From: Burkholderiaceae bacterium
GTDB lineage: Bacteria > Pseudomonadota > Gammaproteobacteria > Burkholderiales > Burkholderiaceae_C
DNA length: 36,591 nt
Assembly: GCA_030654805.1 (NCBI GenBank)
Contig: JAURWR010000131.1
Location: forward strand, 1-36,591
Direction: 5' to 3'
The notes under the pieces are model-generated. The model saw only the letters and a list, made by a program, of their open reading frames with translations. It was not told the DNA's origin and did not search any database. The position numbers were made by a program, and so were the translations under genes. Every line of letters starts with the position of its first letter. Position 1 is the stretch's first letter. Shown piece by piece: positions 23,294 to 31,458 of the stretch.

Positions 23294-24790
23294 GTGCGCT
23301 CTCCCTCTCCCTGCCTTGCCTTGATGGTCTCCGTGGCGCTGCTCGCCGGTTGCGCAACCTCCACCGTGAGGAACCCCGTCACCGGGCTGAAAGAGCGCAC
23401 GGTGATGAACGAGTCGACCGAGCTCGCCGAAGGCAAGAAGGCCCACGATCAGGTGCTGTCCGAGTACGGCGCCTATCCCGACCCGAAGGTCCAGGCCTAT
23501 GTGAACGAGCTCGGCCAGCGCCTGGCCAGCCAGTCCGAGCGCAGCCAGCTGGAATGGCACTTCACCGTGCTCGACAGCCCCGAGATCAACGCCTTCGCGC
23601 TGCCCGGAGGCTACGTCTACGTGACGCGCGGCATCATGATCTACATGGAGAGCGAGGCCGATCTGGCCGGCGTCATCGGCCACGAGATCGGTCACGTCAC
23701 CGCGCGCCACGGCTCGCAGCGCGCCACGCGCCAGCAGACCGCCGGGATCGGCGTCGTCGCCGCCACCCTGCTCGGCGCGGTACTCGAAGGTGCCGGCGTG
23801 GGTGGGGCAGGGCAGCTGGCCAGCCAGGTGTCGCAAAGCGTGGCTGCGGGCTACATCGCGTCGTATGGGCGCGAGCAGGAACTGCAGGCCGACCAGCTCG
23901 GTGCCGAGTACCTGTCGCGCAGCCACTACGACCCGCGCAACATGGTCGACGTGATCCAGGTGCTGAAGAACCAGGAGCGTTTTGCCGACGACACGGCTCG
24001 CGCCGAAGGCCGCAACCCGCCGCCGCACAACAACTGGCTGGCCTCGCATCCGAGCAACGACAAGCGGCTGGAAGACATCACGCGCATTGCCGAGAGCTAC
24101 CAGGGCCAGTACAGCGACGAAAGCCGCAGTCGTTACCTGCAGGCCATCAACGGCATCACGTTCGGAGAAAGCCGAGAGCAAGGCCTGACGCGTGGCCAGA
24201 ATTTCTATCACGAAGGGTTGGGTATCGCGCTGACCGCCCCCGTCGGCTGGAAGATCCAGAACGGCAAGGATGCGATCACGCTTGTCAACAGCGACGGCAC
24301 GGCGGGACTGGTCGTCAAGCTCGTGCCGGCCAAGGCGGGCGGGTCGCATGAGGAGATCGTGCGCAAGTTGCTCAAGCCGGCCAGTGGCCGCGCTGAACCC
24401 CTCGCGCTGAACGGCTTGTCGGCGACGCATTTCGTGGGCAACCGCAGCAACGATCCCGGTCAGCCGCAGCCCTTCGAAGTCACCATCGTCAGCGGGCCCG
24501 GCGACCAGAACTACTTCCTGGGCTATGCCGCGAAGGACGGCCAGACGATGCAGCGAGCCCGTCGCCAGATCAAGGAAGCCGAAGGGTCGTTCCGCGCGCT
24601 GACCACCGCCGACCGCGCTGCGGCCCGCCCGTGGGTCGTCAAGACGGTTCCCTATCCACGCGGCGGGTTCCCGGTGCTGGCGCGGCAGTCACCGCTCTCC
24701 AGCGCCTCCGAGCAGCAATTGCGGCTCATCAACGGTGTGTATGCGGGCGGCGAGCCGAAGCCGGGGCAACTGGTGAAGGTGGTGGAGTGA
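23294..24790 (+). CDS. M48 family zinc metalloprotease, lipoprotein
   Basis: A 498-residue lipoprotein protease. The signal peptide ends in the lipobox LLAGC (Cys20). The zinc site is HEIGH (130-134), and the third ligand is probably Glu in REQELQADQLGAEYL. SHPSNDKRL (HPS motif) follows in the catalytic domain. The C-terminal third (about 300-498) is a non-catalytic domain ending GQLVKVVE. Relatives (BepA/YfgC, LoiP) act in outer-membrane protein quality control in the periplasm. The GTG at 23294 was chosen because CGGAG lies 6 nt before it and it gives a compact signal peptide; an upstream GTG at 23261 is in frame. Confidence 0.92.
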   Translation: MRSPSPCLALMVSVALLAGCATSTVRNPVTGLKERTVMNESTELAEGKKAHDQVLSEYGAYPDPKVQAYVNELGQRLASQSERSQLEWHFTVLDSPEINAFALPGGYVYVTRGIMIYMESEADLAGVIGHEIGHVTARHGSQRATRQQTAGIGVVAATLLGAVLEGAGVGGAGQLASQVSQSVAAGYIASYGREQELQADQLGAEYLSRSHYDPRNMVDVIQVLKNQERFADDTARAEGRNPPPHNNWLASHPSNDKRLEDITRIAESYQGQYSDESRSRYLQAINGITFGESREQGLTRGQNFYHEGLGIALTAPVGWKIQNGKDAITLVNSDGTAGLVVKLVPAKAGGSHEEIVRKLLKPASGRAEPLALNGLSATHFVGNRSNDPGQPQPFEVTIVSGPGDQNYFLGYAAKDGQTMQRARRQIKEAEGSFRALTTADRAAARPWVVKTVPYPRGGFPVLARQSPLSSASEQQLRLINGVYAGGEPKPGQLVKVVE

Positions 24791-24901
24791 ATTCAGCCGT
24801 GTAGGCCGTGTCCTGCATGTGAAACATCGATGCACCGCCTCCGCGCTCGCCGCGCAGGCGAGCATGATTGTTGCGTTGCACAACGTGCCACCGGAATCAT
24901 C

Positions 24902-25717
24902 ATGCTCATCCACATCGGCTACGACATCGAGCTTTCGCTCACCGCGCCCACAGCGCTGATCTACCTGCTGCGGGTGCATCCCAGCCGCGAGCACGACCTG
25001 CAGGGGCCGGAGAACCTGTATCTCCACCCCGGGCTGGTCGCGACGGAATACATCGACGCCTATGGCAACCGGTGCGGTCGCATCCAGGTGCCGGCCCATG
25101 TCTCGTCGGTGCGTCTGACCAACCACGCGAGCATCTACGACAGCGGACTGCCCGATGCGGTCAACTTTGGTGCGTACCAGCATGCGCCCGAAGAGTTGCC
25201 GACCGACGTGCTGCAATTCCTGCTGCCCAGTCGCTACTGCGAAGTCGACAGCGAACTGCTGGCGTTTGCTTGGGCGCAGTTCGGCCAGACGCCGCTGGGC
25301 TGGGCCCGTGTGCAGGCGATCTGCGACTTCGTGCACCAGCGCATTCGCTTCGACTACAACCAGGCCCGCTCGAATCGCAGCGCGCTGCAAGGCTTCCACG
25401 AGCAGACCGGCGTCTGCCGTGATTTCGCGCATCTGGCAGTCACGCTGTGCCGCTGCATGAACATCCCGGCCCGCTACGCCACGGGCTACCTGGGCGACAT
25501 CGGCATCCCGCCGGTGCGCTTCCCGATGGATTTCAGCGCCTGGTTCGAGGTCTACCTGGGCGGCCAGTGGCACACCTTCGATGCCCGCCACAACACGCCG
25601 CGCATCGGCCGTGTCGTGATGGCGCGGGGCCGCGATGCGGGCGACGTGCCGATCACGATGACCTTTGGCCAGAACGCACTGACCCGCTTTGCGGTGACCA
25701 CCGACGAGGTGTTGTGA
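24902..25717 (+). CDS. Transglutaminase-like cysteine protease family protein
   Basis: A 271-residue protein. An N-terminal beta domain of about 110 residues is followed by a transglutaminase-like core: Cys172 in TGVCRDFAHLAVTLCR, then IPARYATGYLGDIG and WHTFDARHNTPRIGR with Asp227. Such bacterial proteins are thought to be peptidases or amidases, often near proteasome-like or circularly permuted ATP-grasp genes, absent here. At the place of the classical catalytic His (before AWFEVY) there is Ser212. The His of WHTFD may take its role, or this is a subfamily feature. There is no signal peptide. The ATG at 24902 agrees with the family start. Confidence 0.87.
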   Translation: MLIHIGYDIELSLTAPTALIYLLRVHPSREHDLQGPENLYLHPGLVATEYIDAYGNRCGRIQVPAHVSSVRLTNHASIYDSGLPDAVNFGAYQHAPEELPTDVLQFLLPSRYCEVDSELLAFAWAQFGQTPLGWARVQAICDFVHQRIRFDYNQARSNRSALQGFHEQTGVCRDFAHLAVTLCRCMNIPARYATGYLGDIGIPPVRFPMDFSAWFEVYLGGQWHTFDARHNTPRIGRVVMARGRDAGDVPITMTFGQNALTRFAVTTDEVL

Positions 25718-25795
25718 CCGGCATGGCCCAATCGAGCGACCTGTGGTGCGCTCCCCCGACGGAGAGGATCAAAGACCGACGATCGGGGTCGGGCA

Positions 25796-25811
25796 GCTTG
25801 AATATCGAAGC
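25796..25811. promoter_or_regulatory. Imperfect palindrome upstream of the OhrR-type gene
   Basis: GCTTGAATATCGAAGC is a near-palindrome centred on an AT-rich core, 19 nt before the regulator start. MarR/OhrR proteins commonly autorepress through such sites close to their own start. The assignment rests on symmetry and position only. Confidence 0.3.
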
Positions 25812-25829
25812 AAAGGCGACAATCCAGGC

Positions 25830-26321
25830 ATGAAACTCGGCCCGACCGCGATCGACCAAAACCAGCCGCAAGCCTCCGGATCGTTGCTGCTCGGAGATCA
25901 GATGTGCTTCGCCCTGTATGCGGCGTCCAACGGCATCATTCGAGCCTACCGGGCGCCGCTGGCCAAACTGGGGCTCACCTATCCGCAATACATCGCCATG
26001 CTGGTGCTCTGGGAGCACGGTGACCAGACCGTCAAGAGCTTGGCTGCGCAACTCGACCTGGATTCCAGCACCGTCACCCCGCTGGTCAAGCGATTGGCCG
26101 CCGCCGGCCTGGTGCATCGCGAACGCGATCCGACCAACGAGCGCAATCTGAAAATTCAGCTGACCGCTGCCGGCCGGGCGTTGCACGCGCCTGCTGCTGT
26201 GGTGCAACAGCGGGTGGCGTGCCAGACCGGTCTGAGCCCGGAGCAATTCCTGCTGCTGCGCTCGCAGTTGCATGACCTGACGCGCAGACTGGAACGGGCG
26301 CTGGAGAAACCCGCGCCCTGA
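25830..26321 (+). CDS. MarR family regulator of OhrR type
   Basis: A 163-residue winged-helix repressor. The N-terminus LLGDQMCFALYAAS places Cys26 where OhrR proteins have their peroxide-sensing Cys. The wHTH is clear: LTYPQYIAMLVLWEHGDQTVKSLAAQLDLDSSTVTPLVKRLAAAGLVHRERDP in two segments, with the wing around RDPTNERN. In known OhrR, oxidation of that Cys by organic hydroperoxides releases the repressor from ohr. No ohr gene is in the window, so its target here could be itself, or a distant ohr. A second Cys (in RVACQTGLS) might serve as resolving Cys. Confidence 0.88.
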   Translation: MKLGPTAIDQNQPQASGSLLLGDQMCFALYAASNGIIRAYRAPLAKLGLTYPQYIAMLVLWEHGDQTVKSLAAQLDLDSSTVTPLVKRLAAAGLVHRERDPTNERNLKIQLTAAGRALHAPAAVVQQRVACQTGLSPEQFLLLRSQLHDLTRRLERALEKPAP

Positions 26322-26324
26322 GGA

Positions 26325-27923
26325 TCACAGCCCGGCCTGGGCCAGACTTTCGAGGAAGCGTTCTGCGTTCTGGTAGCCGATCACCCGGCGATTTGGAATC
26401 TCGACGCCCCTTGCATCGAAGAACACGATGCCGGGTGGTCCGAAGAGGTTGAAGCGCTTCAGCAATTCCTTGTCCTCGGGCGAATTGCGCGTCACGTCGA
26501 CCTGCAGCAGCAGCACCGGGCCCAGTCGGTTACCCACCTTCGGATCGCTGAAGGTGTAGTGCTCCATCTCCTTGCAGCTGACGCACCAGTCGGCGTAGAA
26601 GTCGAGCATGACCGGACGCCCCGCGCTGCGCAACGCGGCGTCGAGCTCGCCCACGTCGCGCACCCGCTGGAAGTGAACTGCATCCGATGTGGGTGAGACC
26701 GCCGAAGTGCCTGCACCCAGCGTGGGCAGCACCGGACTGACGATCCAGTACGCAACGCCGAGCAGCAGCACGCCGAAAAACCGCTTGACCCACTCCATCC
26801 AGGCCCCGGCGCGCGGCAGCAGTGCACCGGCCGACGCCCCGACCAGCAACAGCGGCACGCTCATGCCGACGGCCAGCGAGAACAGCGCCCCGCCGCCGAG
26901 CATCACATCACGGCTCTGGCTGATGTAAAGCAACGCGCCGGCCAGCGGCGCGGCCACGCAGGGGCTGACGATCAGGGCGGACAGGCCACCCATCGCGAAC
27001 ACGCCGGCCCAGCGGCCGCCTTTCAAGCCGCTGGCGCGTGCATCAAGGCGGTCGCGCAAGGCAGCGGGCAGTTGCAGGTCATAGACCCCGAACATCGACA
27101 GCGCCAGACCAACCAGAACCATGGCGAAGGCGCCAAGCACCCACGGGTTTTGCAAGGTGGCGGCAAGGCCTTCGCCGGCCAGCCCGGCGGCCACGCCCAG
27201 TGCGGTGTAGACCAGCGCCATTCCCAGCGAGTACACCAGCGCCAGACCGAAGCCGCGTGAGCGGGAGGATGGGCTGGCAGTGCCCGACTGACCGACGATG
27301 ATCGACGAGAGGATCGGCAACATCGGTAGCACACACGGCGTGAGCGACAGCAACAGCCCGGCAGCGAAGAACACGCCGGCCACGATCCACAGGTGACCGC
27401 TGCGCAATGCGCCATCCAGCCCCGGCGCCCCGTCGATCGCGGCACGAACATCGTTGCCGATGCTGACACTCAGTCCGGCACCAAGGCCGGCGAGCTGCAT
27501 GCGCGCGCTGCTTTGCATTGGCGGGTAGCACAGGCCGGCATCGGCGCAGCCCTGGCTGGTCACCGTCAGCGTGACCGATTCCGGCTTGGTCGGGACCGGT
27601 ACGCGGATCACGACACGGCCGCGGTGAGTTTCGACGTCCTTCCCGAAGGTTTCGTCGAACTTGATCTTGCCGGCCGGAATCAGCGCGTCACCGAGGCGCA
27701 CCTCGACGCTTTCGGCTGCGAAGGCGAACCGGTCGCGGTACAGGTAGTAGCCGTCGGCCACGCTGAACACGATCTCCAGGTTGCTGTCGTCGATGGCGCG
27801 CGCTTCGAAGCGAAACGCCTGTTCGGGCGGCAGGAAGTCTTGAGCGAACGCAGTGGGCGCGATCACTGCCGCCTGGATAACCAGCAGGATCGACGCGAGG
27901 AGTCTCAGAAGCGCGGTGTTCAT
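26325..27923 (-). CDS. dsbD: Thiol:disulfide interchange protein DsbD
   Basis: A 532-residue inner-membrane reductant carrier with all three parts. The signal peptide (to about residue 27) leads to the periplasmic N-terminal domain, with the Cys pair in GCADAGLCYPP. The membrane domain of eight helices carries one Cys in LTPCVLPMLP and one in VSPCVAAPLAG. The C-terminal thioredoxin domain has WCVSCK. Electrons pass from cytoplasmic thioredoxin to periplasmic DsbC or cytochrome-c maturation proteins. It is slightly shorter than E. coli DsbD. It converges with the OhrR-type gene, leaving only 3 nt between the stops. Confidence 0.95.
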   Translation of the reverse strand: MNTALLRLLASILLVIQAAVIAPTAFAQDFLPPEQAFRFEARAIDDSNLEIVFSVADGYYLYRDRFAFAAESVEVRLGDALIPAGKIKFDETFGKDVETHRGRVVIRVPVPTKPESVTLTVTSQGCADAGLCYPPMQSSARMQLAGLGAGLSVSIGNDVRAAIDGAPGLDGALRSGHLWIVAGVFFAAGLLLSLTPCVLPMLPILSSIIVGQSGTASPSSRSRGFGLALVYSLGMALVYTALGVAAGLAGEGLAATLQNPWVLGAFAMVLVGLALSMFGVYDLQLPAALRDRLDARASGLKGGRWAGVFAMGGLSALIVSPCVAAPLAGALLYISQSRDVMLGGGALFSLAVGMSVPLLLVGASAGALLPRAGAWMEWVKRFFGVLLLGVAYWIVSPVLPTLGAGTSAVSPTSDAVHFQRVRDVGELDAALRSAGRPVMLDFYADWCVSCKEMEHYTFSDPKVGNRLGPVLLLQVDVTRNSPEDKELLKRFNLFGPPGIVFFDARGVEIPNRRVIGYQNAERFLESLAQAGL

Positions 27924-27946
27924 GTCGATGGATGGGAGCCCGTGTC

Positions 27947-28017
27947 AAAGGACGTGACTGACCCCAGTCCGACTAAGAAATGGGGGCACAGGTTCACAGT
28001 GCAAGCACAAAGTCCTT
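27947..28017. repeat. Possible REP-like palindromic element
   Basis: A 71-nt stretch between the dsbD start and the next gene is bounded by AAAGGAC (27947-27953) and GTCCTT (28012-28017) and contains an inner CCCCA / TGGGGG pair. Elements of this look, with a TGACCCCA block, occur many times in some betaproteobacterial genomes beside REP-associated transposases. No transposase is here, so the repeat status is a hypothesis. Confidence 0.3.
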
Positions 28018-28082
28018 AACCCCGATTCTCAACCTTTGGCATGTCTTTGGGGTCGCAGATGCTTTTGCGCGGCCATCGGCCT

Positions 28083-28589
28083 TCAGGCGCTGTACAGGCG
28101 GCGCCGCGCACTTTCTGCGGCTTGCCCCCCTTTGCGCTTGGCGATTTCGGCCAGAACGCGCTCTGCGACCGGCTCGAGTTCACTGACATCAGCTGCTTTC
28201 TCCACCGCCAGCGTCAGCCGAAAGCCGCGCAGCCCCAGCTCGCTTGAAATCATCTGGGTCAGCTTCTCCGTGAGCAGGCCGTAGCTCTGCGCTGGTTGGC
28301 GCCCGCCAGATGGCGTGCTGCGGGAGGCAAGAGACGCCGGCTTCGACAAAGGTACGGTACTGGACGCGGGGCGTGCCGCCGGCGCAGAACCGGCCGGTGC
28401 CCTGGCGATCAGGCCCAGGCGGGCCAGCTGGTCGAAATCCTCCGGGCCGATGCCTGCGACGCTGGCCAGCAGGGTGTCCTGCGAAAGCAGGCCATCGATC
28501 AGCAGCAGCAGGTTGCGCCTGGCACGCTCATGCACCAGCGCGCGGGCGCCGATTTCGGCACGTCCGATGGCAGTCTTGGTCCAAATCAT
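28083..28589 (-). CDS. Hypothetical protein with winged-helix-like N-terminus
   Basis: A 168-residue protein. The N-terminal 65 residues (TKTAIGRAEIGARALVHERA, LLLLIDGLLSQDTLLASV, DFDQLARLGLI) have the pattern of a family of betaproteobacterial proteins in which a wHTH-like module precedes a linker. A Ser/Pro/Ala-rich linker (about 66-105) and a C-terminal helical domain (LLTEKLTQMISSELGLRGFRLTLAVEKA) complete it. Function is unknown. The ATG at 28589 is preceded by GAGG at 6 nt; a GTG at 28601 is also in frame. Confidence 0.68.
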   Translation of the reverse strand: MIWTKTAIGRAEIGARALVHERARRNLLLLIDGLLSQDTLLASVAGIGPEDFDQLARLGLIARAPAGSAPAARPASSTVPLSKPASLASRSTPSGGRQPAQSYGLLTEKLTQMISSELGLRGFRLTLAVEKAADVSELEPVAERVLAEIAKRKGGQAAESARRRLYSA

Positions 28590-28766
28590 TCGCGTCCTCA
28601 CGGCTGAGGTCTGCGGCCTCGAACCACGACGTCGGGGGACGTCGAGGGCGTCATCCTCAGCCGCATCCGGGAATATCGGTGTGGAAAACGCAGATCGGTA
28701 GCGGTCTTGAGCAACCGTGTGTAACGCGTTCCGCAGACGCGCACCGGGCGGCCGATCGCTTCTCGG

Positions 28767-29180
28767 TCAGACGATTCGAGCGCGGCGCCGACGCCTGCGG
28801 GCCGCCTGTGCTGCGTTTTGGGCGGTGTGCAGAGCGGAGCCGCGCAACTCATCCGACAGCTGCCGCGCCCGTCCATTGCGAGCCGGCACCGCCCCTGCAG
28901 GCATGCCACTGAGCGTCGCGACCCGGCTGAGCATCCATGCCAGCACGATGAAAACCGCCACCCCGCCGATCGCACAGCCCACCAGCAGCACACCGTGTTC
29001 CCAAGGATGCGTCCGTGCCGCGAATGCAACCGCTGCCAGCAACGCCAGCGTCGCTGCCCGCAACCTCCCCCTGGTGCTGAACATCGAGCCGAGCGCCGCG
29101 CCGTAGCCGAGCAGGAAGATGCTAGCCAGCAGGTGCTGATCGAGAGTCAGGCGATTCAAGGTGGTGCTCAGTTCGCCCAC
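28767..29180 (-). CDS. Hypothetical membrane protein with three predicted helices
   Basis: A 137-residue protein from the GTG at 29180, chosen because GGAGG stands 8 nt upstream. Predicted helices are HLLASIFLLGYGAALGSMF, RAATLALLAAVAFAA and HGVLLVGCAIGGVAVFIVLA. The C-terminal 40 residues are Arg-rich and end in a run of basic residues (ARRRRRRARIV), so they are probably cytoplasmic. No family was recognised. Confidence 0.58.
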   Translation of the reverse strand: MGELSTTLNRLTLDQHLLASIFLLGYGAALGSMFSTRGRLRAATLALLAAVAFAARTHPWEHGVLLVGCAIGGVAVFIVLAWMLSRVATLSGMPAGAVPARNGRARQLSDELRGSALHTAQNAAQAARRRRRRARIV

Positions 29181-29356
29181 GAAACAAACCTCCAAGTCGG
29201 TGACACGGAGACTGCGCCAGCCCTGAGGCGGGTGCAAGCCCGTTGCACAGGAATCGACGGCGTCTGTGACGGGCATCACGTCGATGCCGCAACGCCTGTG
29301 CAGCGTGTTCGACCATGCTGGCGCCGATTGGTTGCAGCGCCGGCGACGCGGGAACT

Positions 29357-30745
29357 TCAGGGCGGCAAGGGCCACCCGCGTTGCGCTGGGCGCATCTGTT
29401 CCCAGGCGCGTGAAAGTTGCAGCACGCCGAGGTCGTCGAAGCGACGACCGACGATCTGCAAGCCGATCGGTAAACCCTCGGTGGAATAGCCTGCGTTGAT
29501 GCTGGCGGCGGGTTGCTCGCTCATGCTGAACGGCAGCGTGTAAGCGATGTGTTCGAACGGTCGCGTTGCATCATTCGTTGGGCACGGCAGTTCGGCGGCG
29601 AACGCGGTCATCGGCGCCACGGGCGACAGCACGAAGTCGTAGGGCTGGCACGCAGCCACCGTTGCGGCGCGCATCGCCAGCGTCTGGCTGTAGCTCTTCA
29701 TCACGTCAACGCCGCTCAGTCCGGCGCCACCTCGCGCCCATTCGTAAATGAATGGCAGCACAAGGCGTTGGCGTTCGACATCGAAGGTCTGCAGATCGAC
29801 CCAAGCCCGAATGCGCCAGAAGCGGTCGATGCCGGTGGCCATCTCGCGGGTGACGAAGGGCGCCAGCGGCTCGACGATGGCGCCCGCCGACTCGAACGCG
29901 TTTGCAGCAGCCGCAACCACTGCCGTGACCTCCGGATCGGGCGCGAGGCCCCAGCCGGCGTCGAGCATCACACCGATGCGCAGGCCTCGCAGATCGCGGT
30001 CGAGCTGCATCCATTCGATTCGTTCGGCCGGCAGACTCATGTGGTCGCGCCAGTCGGGCTGGCTCAGCGCCGACAGCATCAGCGCCGCGTCGGTGACGCT
30101 GCGGGTGATCGGCCCGGCCACGCGTGCCGGGTACGGCGCGCCGATCGGTACGCGGCCGTGGCTGGGCTTCATGCCGAAGACGCCACACCAGCCGGCCGGC
30201 AAACGGATCGAGCCACCGATGTCGGTCCCCACTTGCAGCGGGCCGTAACCGGCGGCGGCGCCCGCAGCGGCTCCCGCGCTGCTCCCGCCGGGGTTCAGCC
30301 GCAGATCCCAGGGATTGCGCGTCAACGGGTGCAGGCTCGACAGTCCGGACGACAGCATTCCCAGGTCGGGCATCGTCGTCTTGCCCAGGATGAGCGCGCC
30401 GGCTTCTCGCAGCCGTACGGCCGGCGGCGCATCAGCCCGTGCCGGGACCCGCTCGGTGGCTGCGGTGCCCAGCGGCACCGGCACGCCGCGCGTGGCGATG
30501 TTTTCCTTGATCAGCGTCGGCACGCCATCCAGTTCACTCAGCGGTGAACCGCGCTGCCAGCGTGCTTGAGAGTCCGAGGCTTGCGCCAACGCCGACTCGG
30601 GGTCCAGCGCATAGGTCGCATGCAGCGATGGTTCCCATGCGTCGATGTGCCGCAGCACGTCAAGCGCCACCTCGACCGGTGAAAGCGTCTGGTCGCGGTA
30701 GGCCTGCCCGAGTTCGGCCGCGCTGAGATCACAGGGCCGGGCCAT
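29357..30745 (-). CDS. Amidase signature enzyme
   Basis: A 462-residue amidase. The Ser-cisSer-Lys triad is visible: Lys80 in PTLIKENIATRG, cis-Ser155 in LNPGGSSAGAAAG, nucleophile Ser179 in VGTDIGGSIRLPAGWCGVFGMKPS. The C-terminal part ASINAGYSTEGLPIGLQIVGRRFDD is also standard. It hydrolyses an amide or aryl acylamide in the cytoplasm; the substrate cannot be deduced. It is not GatA, since no gatB or gatC is near and the C-terminus is short. The stop lies 177 nt from the membrane-protein start. Confidence 0.92.
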   Translation of the reverse strand: MARPCDLSAAELGQAYRDQTLSPVEVALDVLRHIDAWEPSLHATYALDPESALAQASDSQARWQRGSPLSELDGVPTLIKENIATRGVPVPLGTAATERVPARADAPPAVRLREAGALILGKTTMPDLGMLSSGLSSLHPLTRNPWDLRLNPGGSSAGAAAGAAAGYGPLQVGTDIGGSIRLPAGWCGVFGMKPSHGRVPIGAPYPARVAGPITRSVTDAALMLSALSQPDWRDHMSLPAERIEWMQLDRDLRGLRIGVMLDAGWGLAPDPEVTAVVAAAANAFESAGAIVEPLAPFVTREMATGIDRFWRIRAWVDLQTFDVERQRLVLPFIYEWARGGAGLSGVDVMKSYSQTLAMRAATVAACQPYDFVLSPVAPMTAFAAELPCPTNDATRPFEHIAYTLPFSMSEQPAASINAGYSTEGLPIGLQIVGRRFDDLGVLQLSRAWEQMRPAQRGWPLPP

Positions 30746-30816
30746 GGGTCAGGAGCCGTCGGCGGTCTGGCGGGGCAATTGCCGCCGGGTCACGATCATG
30801 GTTTCGGTTCGCGATT

Positions 30817-31254
30817 TCAGGTGTAGCGACCTTCGTTGGCGACCAACTCGCAGCCATCGATCAGGAACAGCCCGTTGGGCTGACGTTCGAGCTGGTAGGT
30901 GACCAGCCATGCAGCGCCCTGGGAGTCGGTCATCTGCACACCCAGCATCACGACACCGTCGATCAACTGGGGTTTCAGGAACGCCACCGAAGCTGGCCGG
31001 TACACGACCGCGTAGTTCTTGCGCACGAGCTTGATGAAGTTGTCGGGCGAGCCGAGATGCTTGCGGGCGCTTGGTGATGCCAGCTGGAATGCACGGCGTG
31101 CGTCGTCAGCGGCGAAGGCATCGAGTTGCGCCTGAACGACCGCGCGCGCCTTCGCGGCGTGGGCTTTCGGAACGTCGGCGGCAAATGCACCCGCTGTGGC
31201 GAGGCACCAGCCGAGCGCGATCAGCGCACGGCGTTGAATCAAGACAGCGTTCAT
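30817..31254 (-). CDS. DUF4864-type secreted protein
   Basis: A 145-residue protein with a signal peptide (ALIALGWCLATAGAFA, cleavage near residue 25). The mature part has VVQAQLDAFAADDARRAFQLASPSARKHLGSPDNFIKLVRKNYAVVYRPASVAFLKP in two consecutive segments, the pattern of DUF4864, an NTF2-like fold of unknown function. GGAG lies 5 nt before the ATG. The frame is open further upstream but without signal-peptide character, so this start was taken. Confidence 0.82.
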   Translation of the reverse strand: MNAVLIQRRALIALGWCLATAGAFAADVPKAHAAKARAVVQAQLDAFAADDARRAFQLASPSARKHLGSPDNFIKLVRKNYAVVYRPASVAFLKPQLIDGVVMLGVQMTDSQGAAWLVTYQLERQPNGLFLIDGCELVANEGRYT

Positions 31255-31458
31255 GGCGACTCCGCAGATGTTGAAGTGAACATGATGCCGTGATCGTCGG
31301 GAAAAGACACGCTCGGGCCAATATCGCCTTGTCGTGCTCTTCGGATGGACCCGCTCATCTCGGGGGGGCGAGGGGTGTTCTGGGCATTTCAACCCCTGAA
31401 TGCGGGGCGGGAAACGGGTTTCCCGGTGCGATCCAACCAGTTGAAGAATGTTACATAT

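Noticed and set aside
23084-24430. Minus-strand open frame opposite the M48 protease
   Set aside because: The sense strand encodes HEIGH and a lipobox; the antisense product has no recognisable features.
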